Positions 6,707-12,160 of a DNA stretch of 13,812 bases are shown piece after piece (position 1 is the stretch's first letter; the number at the start of each line of letters is the position of its first letter). A model generated the notes under the pieces. It was given only the letters and a program-made list of their open reading frames with translations. It did not search any database and was not told where the DNA came from. The stretch comes from Tissierellia bacterium. GTDB lineage: Bacteria > Bacillota > Clostridia > Tissierellales > Tepidimicrobiaceae. A program made the translations under genes and the position numbers. The stretch is from NCBI GenBank assembly GCA_012518745.1, contig JAAYRM010000031.1:1-13812 (forward strand), in the 5' to 3' direction.

Positions 6707-7849
6707 CTATTCAATGCTCCTAGGTGGTCTAGGCCCATAGTATTGATAATAATCCACCCTTATGCGCCCATTATATAGCTTTCTCTTTCTATCCGCCTTC
6801 CTACCATATAAAGCCTCAAATCCCTCCTCAGAAGTCAATGCATATATAGAGTATGTATCCAAATCCTTAAACACGCCCCCCATATCCCTGTAGAGCCTAT
6901 CTATCGCCTGCTTTTCCCCCATTCTTTCACCATAGGGTGGATTGCATATTATAACCCCGTATTCCTCATCTGCCCTCAAATCCCTCACATCTCCTACCCT
7001 AAACTCTATATCGTCTTCCAAGCCTATATTATAGGCATTCCCCTTCGCTACCTCTATTGCCCTCCTATCTATATCCGAGGCCAATATATTCAATTCGCAA
7101 TCCCTATGCATCATATCCCAGGCTTCCCTTCTGGCATCATGCCAGTATTCCCTTTTAATCCTATCCCACTCCTCGGAGGCAAAATTCCTATTGAGCCCAG
7201 GTGCTATATTTCTTCCTATCATCGCTGCCTCTATGGCGATGGTTCCGGATCCACAGAAGGGATCCCATAGCAATCTATCCTTATTCCAATAGCTGAGCTG
7301 AACCAATGCTGCGGCTAATGTTTCCTTTAGAGGGGCAGCCACATCATGGGATCTATATCCCCTCTTATGCAGGCCTACCCCCGAGGTATCGATCGTCAGC
7401 GTCGCTATATCCTTCAATAGGGAGACCTCCACCGTAAATCTGGCCCCCGTCTCCTCAAACCAGTCTGTATCATATCTGGTCTTCATCTTCTCGACTATGG
7501 CCTTCTTAACTATGGCCTGCGAGTCCGATATGCTATATAGTTTAGAATTTACGGATCTACCCTCAACGATAAATTCTCCATCCTCCTCGATCCACTCATC
7601 CCAGGGCAGGGCCCTTGTGCCCTCGAATAATTCCTCAAAGGTTGTAGCTTTAAATTCCCCTACCTTCAGTAGAATCCTATCCGCCGATCTCAACCATAGA
7701 TTGGTGATAGGAATATCCCTCTCAGTTGCTTTAAAGGTCACCTTGCCATTTTCAGTAATTAAATCCGTATATCCCAGACTTTCCAATTCTCTCTTTACCA
7801 CGGATTCCAGGCCAAAGGTTGCCGTTGCAATCAATTCTATCCCTTCCAC
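6707..7849 (-). CDS. THUMP-domain class I methyltransferase, RlmL/YpsC-type 23S rRNA (guanine-N2) methyltransferase
   Basis: The protein (380 residues from the GTG) has an N-terminal ferredoxin-like plus THUMP RNA-binding part (about 1-160) and a Rossmann methyltransferase part. The latter shows DPFCGSGT (196-203) for S-adenosylmethionine binding and the NPPYGER motif (303-309) typical of N2-guanine or N6-adenine methylation. Homologues such as B. subtilis YpsC and the N-terminal half of E. coli RlmL methylate G2445 of 23S rRNA; that target is inferred. The frame is open to a TTG at 7871-7873, but a TATAAT at 7878-7883 would put the transcript start at or after that codon. Family members begin a few residues before ELIATA, so the GTG at 7847-7849, with AAAGGG 8 nt upstream, is preferred. 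The adenosyltransferase follows 45 nt later, probably in the same transcript. Confidence 0.92.
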   Translation of the reverse strand: MEGIELIATATFGLESVVKRELESLGYTDLITENGKVTFKATERDIPITNLWLRSADRILLKVGEFKATTFEELFEGTRALPWDEWIEEDGEFIVEGRSVNSKLYSISDSQAIVKKAIVEKMKTRYDTDWFEETGARFTVEVSLLKDIATLTIDTSGVGLHKRGYRSHDVAAPLKETLAAALVQLSYWNKDRLLWDPFCGSGTIAIEAAMIGRNIAPGLNRNFASEEWDRIKREYWHDARREAWDMMHRDCELNILASDIDRRAIEVAKGNAYNIGLEDDIEFRVGDVRDLRADEEYGVIICNPPYGERMGEKQAIDRLYRDMGGVFKDLDTYSIYALTSEEGFEALYGRKADRKRKLYNGRIRVDYYQYYGPRPPRSIE

Positions 7850-7877
7850 TCTATCATCCCTTTCTATCTTCAACTAT

Positions 7878-7906
7878 ATTATACCTAAAAAAAGCATTTT
7901 TACCGA
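7878..7906 (-). promoter_or_regulatory. Probable promoter of the RlmL-type gene
   Basis: A perfect TATAAT (7878-7883, minus strand) lies about 29 nt before the GTG start; at 17-nt spacing the -35 is TCGGTA, a poor match. Its position argues against the upstream TTG as start codon. Confidence 0.45.
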
Positions 7907-7957
7907 GCATTAGGTTTTTGTACAGTACCTTTGGGTATATATACATATGAGTCTAAA

Positions 7958-7963
7958 TATAAT
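7958..7963 (+). promoter_or_regulatory. Possible -10 of the neelaredoxin gene
   Basis: TATAAT stands 24 nt before the ATG, but no convincing -35 is found at 16-18 nt. A palindrome GTAC-A-GTAC at 7920-7928 lies upstream, in the divergent gap shared with the methyltransferase gene, and might be an operator. Confidence 0.35.
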
Positions 7964-7987
7964 AAACGAGGTATGGAGGAGATGTAA

Positions 7988-8365
7988 ATGAAGGGCTTAG
8001 GATCATTATATCAAAGTGGGGATTGGAAAGGTGAAAAACATGTTCCTGTAATACTCTGTCCCGACAAGGTAAAAGAAGGTGAAGTAATCGAGCTAAAGGT
8101 AAATATAGGTGAGGAAATATCCCACCCAAATACATTGGAGCATTATATCTCATGGATCAAGGTCTATTATAAGCCGGAGGGAGGAAATTATCCGGTGGAG
8201 GTGGGCTCCTGTGATTTTGCGGCTCATGGGGAATATGGAGTTCTAACCCAACCCGATGTAACTTTAAGGTTTGAAGCGGAAAAGTCGGGTACAATATTTG
8301 CAGCTAGCTATTGCAATATCCATGGCCTTTGGGAGAGCAGCAAGGAATTAGTGGTAGAGAAATAA
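7988..8365 (+). CDS. Neelaredoxin-type (class II) superoxide reductase
   Basis: Superoxide reductase reduces superoxide to hydrogen peroxide with electrons from rubredoxin or a similar donor, a typical defence of anaerobes. The 125-residue protein has the residues of the mononuclear Fe(His)4Cys centre: Glu16 and His18 in EKHVP, His46 and His52 in HPNTLEH, and Cys109 with His112 in CNIHGLWE. The N-terminal desulforedoxin Fe(Cys)4 domain of class I enzymes (desulfoferrodoxin) is missing, so this is the one-iron form. The ATG follows a strong GGAGGAG site. It is a single-gene unit: divergent from the methyltransferase gene and ended by a hairpin before the tyrS leader. No rubredoxin, rubrerythrin or PerR gene is in the window. 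The assignment rests on complete metal ligands and length. Confidence 0.95.
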   Translation: MKGLGSLYQSGDWKGEKHVPVILCPDKVKEGEVIELKVNIGEEISHPNTLEHYISWIKVYYKPEGGNYPVEVGSCDFAAHGEYGVLTQPDVTLRFEAEKSGTIFAASYCNIHGLWESSKELVVEK

Positions 8366-8384
8366 CCTATATGAATTTATCTTT

Positions 8385-8420
8385 AAGGATGGGAACAGGC
8401 TTAAAAGCCCCCATCCTTTC
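8385..8420 (+). terminator. Terminator after the neelaredoxin gene
   Basis: AAGGATGGG pairs perfectly with CCCATCCTT, and inside it GGCTT pairs with AAGCC, with an AACA bulge. A short TTTCT follows. It separates the gene from the tyrS promoter that starts 4 nt later. Confidence 0.75.
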
Positions 8421-8423
8421 TAC

Positions 8424-8452
8424 TTGACAATTTTTATTTTATGTATTAATAT
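8424..8452 (+). promoter_or_regulatory. Sigma-A promoter of the tyrS leader
   Basis: A perfect TTGACA (8424-8429), 17 nt, then TAATAT (8447-8452). A TATAAT overlaps three bases later, but at 20-nt spacing, so it is less likely. Transcription would start near 8459, just before the T-box stem I region. Confidence 0.7.
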
Positions 8453-8458
8453 AATGCT

Positions 8459-8693
8459 GATGTTTAATCGCCAATTCAATATGGCCATGATGGAATTAGT
8501 AGCTATCTATGGTTAAATGCCAGAGAATAGATCGATGGTGGAAGATCTATAACCTAATAGATATGCGAATTATGCTTCTTGAGCCCAATAGGAAACTATT
8601 GCGCCCATCACTCGTTACGTGATCAAAGGCTTTATGCAAATTAAGGTGGTACCGCGGGTATTTTCTCGTCCTTTACGAGAGAATACCCTTTTT
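8459..8693 (+). promoter_or_regulatory. T-box riboswitch leader of tyrS
   Basis: The leader senses uncharged tRNA-Tyr and controls read-through into tyrS. The T-box core AAGGTGGTACCGCG is at 8643-8656; its UGGU bulge pairs with the tRNA ACCA end, the final U matching a discriminator A as in tRNA-Tyr. Stem I is recognised by AGTA (8502-8505) facing GAAT, the helix TCTAT-GGTT with AACC-(TA)-ATAGA, and the distal AGAGA bulge with the ATAGATC/GATCTAT hairpin. The probable specifier is UAU (8571-8573), a Tyr codon, in GAAU-UAU-GC. Lower hairpins are AATAG-GAAA-CTATT and ATCAC/GTGAT. The terminator (8656-8688) competes with the antiterminator. The specifier position is my reading of the fold; the T-box itself is certain. 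Confidence 0.95.
8656..8693 (+). terminator. Regulated terminator of the tyrS T-box
   Basis: A 14-bp stem: GGGTATTTTCTCGT pairs with ACGAGAGAATACCC (one G-U) around CCTTT, followed by five T. Its first base is the last base of the T-box core, so antiterminator and terminator exclude each other. Confidence 0.92.
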
Positions 8694-8730
8694 ATATTAT
8701 TTACTATTCGAAGAATTTAGGAGGGAAACT

Positions 8731-9969
8731 ATGGCTAATGTATTCCATATATTACAGGAAAGGGGTTATATCGATCAGGTGACCCACGAGGAGGAATTGA
8801 TTGAATTTCTAGGAGGGGACCCTATCACCTTCTATATAGGATTTGATGCAACTGCTGATAGTCTAACCCTAGGCCATTTCATTCAGATAATGGTGATGAT
8901 GCATATGCAGAACGCAGGGCATAAACCCATCGCCCTATTGGGCGGTGGAACGACTATGATTGGTGATCCTTCTGGTAGAACCGATATGAGAAGGATAATG
9001 ACTAAGGAGATGATCGATCATAACGCAGAAAGATTTAAGGAACAGCTCTCTAGGTTTATAGACTTCAGCGATGATAAGGCATTCATGGTCAATAATGCGG
9101 ATTGGCTACTGGATCTCAACTTCTTGGATTTCATGAGGGAAGTTGGAGTCCATTTCTCCGTCAACCGTATGCTTACATTCGATTGTTATAAGAATAGGTT
9201 GGAGGAGGGCTTAACCTTCTTCGAATTCAGCTATATGTTGATGCAATCCTACGACTATCTACAGCTATTCAGGGATTATAAATGTCGTCTTCAGATGGGT
9301 GGGAGCGATCAATGGTCCAATATATTGGGTGGTACGGAGCTGATACGAAAGCTAGAAGGGGAGCAGGCCTATGTTATGACCTTCAATCTACTATCCACTG
9401 CCGCGGGTACCAAGATGGGCAAGACCGAGGCAGGGACCATATGGCTAGATCCTAAGAGAACGTCGCCCTATGAGCTCTACCAATACCTAAGGAACTCGGA
9501 TGATAGGGATGTGGAGAAATTCCTCGCCCAGTTGACCTTTTTACCGATGGATGAGGTGAGAAGGTTGGGTTCGATGGAGGGTGCCGAAATAAATCGGGCA
9601 AAGGAAGTGCTTGCGTTCGAGGTAACGAAGATAATTCATGGCGAAGAGGAGGCCAAGAATGCTGCCCAGGCGACTAAGGCATTATTCTCCGATGGTTCCC
9701 AGGCTGAATCCATACCGCATACGGAATTGGATAGGTCGTTCCTTGAGGATGGGATAGGAATACTGGATCTTCTAAGGGATATTGGATTAACCAAGTCAAA
9801 TGGAGAGGGTAGAAGATTGATACAGCAGGGCGGTATTAGCATAGACGATATCAGAGTTGAGGATGTGAATTCCAACATTACCCTGGAAGATTTCAAGGAT
9901 GGTAAGATGCTGATCCGAAAGGGGAAAAAAACATATCATCAGGTAAGAATTAAATCAGGGAAGAATTAA
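8731..9969 (+). CDS. tyrS: Tyrosyl-tRNA synthetase
   Basis: TyrRS charges tRNA-Tyr with tyrosine using ATP. The 412-residue class I enzyme has FYIGFDATADSLTLGH (34-49) with the HIGH-type TLGH, the tyrosine-pocket region QMGGSDQW (188-195), the KMSKS-type loop KMGKT (228-232), and a C-terminal S4 RNA-binding domain (about 345-405, containing GEGRRLIQQGGISID). The ATG follows TAGGAGGG at good spacing. The T-box leader upstream independently supports the identity, since its specifier and acceptor-pairing bases fit tRNA-Tyr. It is a single-gene unit ending in a strong terminator. Bacteria often carry two TyrRS types (TyrS and TyrZ); I use the general name and have not separated the two. Confidence 0.97.
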   Translation: MANVFHILQERGYIDQVTHEEELIEFLGGDPITFYIGFDATADSLTLGHFIQIMVMMHMQNAGHKPIALLGGGTTMIGDPSGRTDMRRIMTKEMIDHNAERFKEQLSRFIDFSDDKAFMVNNADWLLDLNFLDFMREVGVHFSVNRMLTFDCYKNRLEEGLTFFEFSYMLMQSYDYLQLFRDYKCRLQMGGSDQWSNILGGTELIRKLEGEQAYVMTFNLLSTAAGTKMGKTEAGTIWLDPKRTSPYELYQYLRNSDDRDVEKFLAQLTFLPMDEVRRLGSMEGAEINRAKEVLAFEVTKIIHGEEEAKNAAQATKALFSDGSQAESIPHTELDRSFLEDGIGILDLLRDIGLTKSNGEGRRLIQQGGISIDDIRVEDVNSNITLEDFKDGKMLIRKGKKTYHQVRIKSGKN

Positions 9970-9982
9970 ATAATGCCATAAT

Positions 9983-10010
9983 AAGAGCCCTAGGGATAGG
10001 GCTTTTTATT
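9983..10010 (+). terminator. Terminator of tyrS
   Basis: AGCCCTA and TAGGGCT form a 7-bp stem around a GGGA loop, extended by a G-U and A-T pairs, and are followed by TTTTTATT. It lies 14 nt after the tyrS stop. Confidence 0.9.
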
Positions 10011-10093
10011 ATCCCCATACCCAGTTATATCCATATAATGACACCATTATGTTATCATACCATGTATTGATCATTTATCTAGGAAGAATTTAA

Positions 10094-10102
10094 TGCTATA
10101 CT
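10094..10102 (+). promoter_or_regulatory. Possible extended -10 promoter of the CAP-protein gene
   Basis: TG-C-TATACT stands about 34 nt before the ATG at 10136. No good -35 is seen at normal spacing, so the call rests on the TG extension only. Confidence 0.35.
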
Positions 10103-10135
10103 CTTTAAAAGCTTAAATACAAAAGGAGGATATAT

Positions 10136-10840
10136 ATGAAAAGCAATGGTAAGAAGATAGTGGTTTCATTGATCATCGCCTTATTGCTGGGCACATCTAT
10201 TGGACATGCTCAGGGTAATGGCAATATATATTATGCAAGATACAATAACCGGGTTATCGGTGGGGGGACCCCTATCTACTATGGTAGCTATCTGAGGGAC
10301 TGGTTCAGCAACACCGGCTTCAACTTTATCCCAGTTCAACCAAGCTATCCAACACAGCAGCCCAGACCTAATAATCCGGAGCCAAGTAATCCAGCACCGA
10401 GCAATCCAGCACCAAGCAATCCAACACCAAGCAATCCAGCACCAAGCAATCCGACAACGGGTTCTGCTATCGAGCAAGAGGTATTGAGATTGGTAAATAT
10501 CGAAAGACAAAAAGCTGGACTAGCACATTTCACGCATAGTGCGGAACTATCTAGGGTTGCTAGAATTAAATCAGAGGATATGGCAAGAAATAATTATTTT
10601 AGCCACAATTCACCTACTTATGGGGATCCCTTTGCCATGATAAGAAGCTTTGGGGTGCAGTATAGAACTGCTGGCGAGAATATAGCGAAGGGTTATTCCA
10701 GTGCCCAATCGGTTGTAAATGGTTGGATGAATTCATCTGGCCACAGGGCGAATATTCTTAATCCGGCGTTTGGAAAGATTGGAATAGGCTATGCCAATAT
10801 CAACGGCACATCCTATTGGACCCAAATGTTCACGGATTAA
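10136..10840 (+). CDS. Secreted CAP/SCP-domain protein (YkwD-like) with Pro/Ser/Asn repeat linker
   Basis: The 234-residue protein has a signal peptide (Lys-rich start, hydrophobic 8-22, likely cleavage after the Ala of HAQ, residues 24-26), a region of about 45 residues I do not recognise, a linker of five PSNPx repeats (about 83-107), and a CAP domain (111-234). The CAP domain shows YFSHNSP (His157), AGENIAKG (Glu181), GWMNSSGHRANIL (His203), IGIGY and YWTQMF, so the conserved His/Glu cavity is intact. Bacterial CAP proteins of this YkwD/SafA-associated type are exported, and some occur at the spore coat or wall; the activity is unsettled. The linker probably spans the wall. AAAGGAGG precedes the ATG. 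It is a single gene, convergent with the Nudix gene. Confidence 0.92.
   Translation: MKSNGKKIVVSLIIALLLGTSIGHAQGNGNIYYARYNNRVIGGGTPIYYGSYLRDWFSNTGFNFIPVQPSYPTQQPRPNNPEPSNPAPSNPAPSNPTPSNPAPSNPTTGSAIEQEVLRLVNIERQKAGLAHFTHSAELSRVARIKSEDMARNNYFSHNSPTYGDPFAMIRSFGVQYRTAGENIAKGYSSAQSVVNGWMNSSGHRANILNPAFGKIGIGYANINGTSYWTQMFTD
10382..10456 (+). repeat. Five 15-bp tandem repeats coding PSNPx
   Basis: Five units of the form CCAAGCAATCCAGCA, with one to three changes each, encode PSNPA, PSNPA, PSNPT, PSNPA and PSNPT. A further diverged unit (PNNPE) precedes them. Near-identical units imply recent slippage or recombination, so copy number may vary between strains. Confidence 0.9.
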
Positions 10841-10910
10841 GATACCAATTCCACATATAATGGTATAGGACATAATATGATGATATAGAATAAAAGGCAT
10901 TATATAATTA

Positions 10911-10940
10911 GGGGCTGCTAGATTAGCAGCCTTTGATTAT
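10911..10940 (+). terminator. Shared hairpin between the CAP and Nudix genes
   Basis: GGCTGCTA and TAGCAGCC form an 8-bp stem around GAT, followed on the plus strand by TTTGATTAT. The Nudix stop codon (10923-10925) is in the loop and stem, so the hairpin serves the CAP gene and may also close the Nudix transcript. Confidence 0.7.
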
Positions 10941-11543
10941 ATCTATAAAGTATTTGGTTATCTTTGCGGTATGCCCCCATATTATACGATCTTCATATAC
11001 ATAAAAGTATACGGGATATCTTCCCCTCTGCCAATTATATTCCCTACCATTCGGTATTAAATCGTATGGAAAATCTTTGTCTAGGGATGTCTCTATATCT
11101 ATATAATAGGTTTTGGGCTTTACCTCGGCTAAGAGATCTAGGGGGATTGTAAATATGCTATCAACCTCATCCTTGCATGGAACTATATCCTCTAGATCTA
11201 TTCCATCTATGATGCCTAGAAATGAATGGATGATAGAATTGGAATATGATACTATATAATCCAATCCTCCAACAATATCTATATTGCCCCTGTCCATATT
11301 CAACTCTTCCATGGTTTCCCTTATGGCAGCCTCTTCATATGTTTCACCATCCTCTACCCCACCACCGGGGAAGGATATCTCACCTGGTTGCCTATTTAAA
11401 TTCTTCGATCTTACCTGATATATTATCTCCCATTGTCCATCTACATCTATCATAGGTATGAGCACCGAATACCTATATATTACATCCATGACCCTAGGTT
11501 CCCTATTGGCAATACATCTCTGGATACGTTCAATATCAAACAT
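10923..11543 (-). CDS. Nudix hydrolase, CoA-pyrophosphatase (NudL/YeaB) type
   Basis: The 206-residue protein has a Nudix box starting at Gly61: G-x5-Glu67-x7-Arg75-Glu76 and Glu79-Glu80, with Asn in place of the usual Gly near its end. Immediately before it lies VRSKNLNRQPGEISFPGG, which matches the extra motif of CoA-specific Nudix enzymes (RS, then GxxxFPGG). Members hydrolyse CoA or its derivatives to phosphopantetheine and 3',5'-ADP, with Mg or Mn held by the box glutamates. The specificity is inferred from that motif. The frame is open to an ATG at 11621, but GGGGGT stands 6 nt before the ATG at 11541-11543, and family members start close to this position, so the shorter form is chosen. 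It is a single gene, convergent with the CAP gene and downstream of csp. Confidence 0.9.
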   Translation of the reverse strand: MFDIERIQRCIANREPRVMDVIYRYSVLIPMIDVDGQWEIIYQVRSKNLNRQPGEISFPGGGVEDGETYEEAAIRETMEELNMDRGNIDIVGGLDYIVSYSNSIIHSFLGIIDGIDLEDIVPCKDEVDSIFTIPLDLLAEVKPKTYYIDIETSLDKDFPYDLIPNGREYNWQRGRYPVYFYVYEDRIIWGHTAKITKYFIDIIKGC

Positions 11544-11670
11544 AATCATACCCCCATGTCTTATTCTGTATAGGATAACTTCAATTATTTCTATAGCGAA
11601 GGCTATTATATTTATATCCATCCACTAATTCCCCAAACATACCGATATATGGTAGATATATTTTGGGTAT

Positions 11671-11704
11671 TATAAAAGACCCTGGGATATATCCCCAAGG
11701 TCTT
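11671..11704 (-). terminator. Terminator of the cold-shock gene
   Basis: On the minus strand AAGACCUUGGG pairs with CCCAGGGUCUU (with a U-G pair) around GAUAUAU, followed by UUAUAAU. It lies 16 nt after the csp stop and separates csp from the Nudix gene. Confidence 0.85.
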
Positions 11705-11720
11705 CTATGAACCTTTTTAA

Positions 11721-11924
11721 CTATTCAACTGGTGTAACGTCTTCTGCTTGGGGTCCTTTTGCACCTTCAACTACTCTAAAGGTAACCTCTTCCCCTTCGT
11801 CTAAGGTTTTAAATCCTTCCTTGTTAATCTGTGAGAAATGTACAAATACATCTGTACCTTCCTCTGTCTGGATAAATCCAAAACCCTTTTCTGAATTGAA
11901 CCACTTTACTGTACCATTGATCAT
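11721..11924 (-). CDS. Cold-shock protein (CspA/CspB family RNA chaperone)
   Basis: The 67-residue protein is a complete cold-shock domain: VKWFNSEKGFGFI (6-18) contains RNP1, and DVFVHFSQI (25-33) contains RNP2, the aromatic residues that bind single-stranded RNA and DNA. Csp proteins melt mRNA structure and help translation in the cold, or are expressed constitutively. The ATG at 11922-11924 follows GGAGG by 9 nt. A leader of about 160 nt comes from a strong promoter at 12092-12120; long leaders are typical of cold-regulated csp genes. In this leader the ribosome binding site can be fully paired. It is a single-gene unit with its own terminator. Which paralogue it is cannot be told, so no symbol is given. 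Confidence 0.97.
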   Translation of the reverse strand: MINGTVKWFNSEKGFGFIQTEEGTDVFVHFSQINKEGFKTLDEGEEVTFRVVEGAKGPQAEDVTPVE

Positions 11925-11933
11925 TATAGTATA

Positions 11934-11992
11934 CCTCCAATTTTTTTATTCCTTTAATCCCCAGAATGCTTATAAGAAATAAAAAATTGGAG
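11934..11992 (-). promoter_or_regulatory. Leader hairpin sequestering the csp ribosome binding site
   Basis: On the minus strand CUCCAAUUUUUUAUU (11992-11978) pairs with AAUAAAAAAAUUGGAG (11950-11935) through 15 pairs with one bulged A, around a 27-nt loop. A further U-G pair takes up the last G of GGAGG, so the whole Shine-Dalgarno is inside the stem. This suggests translational control by temperature, by the Csp protein itself, or by an alternative fold. Confidence 0.7.
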
Positions 11993-12021
11993 ATTATGAT
12001 AATCTATCAAAATCTTATTTC
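11991..12021 (-). promoter_or_regulatory. Upstream leader hairpin competing with the anti-Shine-Dalgarno strand
   Basis: On the minus strand AGAUU-U-UGAUA pairs with UAUCA-U-AAUCU (one U-U mismatch) around GAU (12015-11991). Its last two bases are the first two of the anti-Shine-Dalgarno strand. GAAAUAA (12021-12015) can also pair with UUAUUUC (11982-11976), taking more of that strand. The two folds partly exclude each other. Confidence 0.45.
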
Positions 12022-12091
12022 TTCTACAATCTTTATTACTAGATAATAATTTAAATCGTACTGCTTTACTGATGAATTAAGGTTTCAACCT

Positions 12092-12120
12092 ATTATAACC
12101 TCAATTATGGAAAATATCAA
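12092..12120 (-). promoter_or_regulatory. Sigma-A promoter of the cold-shock gene
   Basis: The minus strand reads TTGATA, exactly 17 nt, TATAAT, which is 11 of 12 consensus bases. The expected transcript start is near 12085, giving a 5' leader of about 160 nt. The stretch from 11925 to 12160 holds only this promoter and the leader; I see no small gene in it. Confidence 0.85.
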
Positions 12121-12160
12121 TTGATTTTCACAAGTTTTTTGATATTGGCTTTTATAAATT

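Noticed and set aside
7850..7873. TTG at 7871-7873 as start of the methyltransferase
   Set aside because: A TATAAT at 7878-7883 would place the transcript start at or after this codon, and homologues start near the GTG at 7849.
10035..10050. ATAATG-ACAC-CATTAT inverted repeat upstream of the CAP gene
   Set aside because: Six AT-rich pairs are expected by chance in such sequence, and it does not touch the candidate promoter.
10382..10456. Regular 15-bp repeats that could suggest a CRISPR array
   Set aside because: There are no spacers; the units are contiguous, in frame, and code PSNPx in a secreted protein.
10181..10510. Minus-strand open frame rich in Trp/Ile/Ala/Cys repeats
   Set aside because: It is the antisense of the CAP-protein repeat region, with no ribosome site; its pattern only mirrors the PSNPx codons.
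11544..11621. ATG at 11621 as start of the Nudix protein
   Set aside because: The added 26 residues are not family-like, and GGGGGT directly precedes the ATG at 11543.
11707..11982. Plus-strand open frame across the csp gene
   Set aside because: It is antisense to the complete cold-shock domain and its leader, and has no ribosome site.
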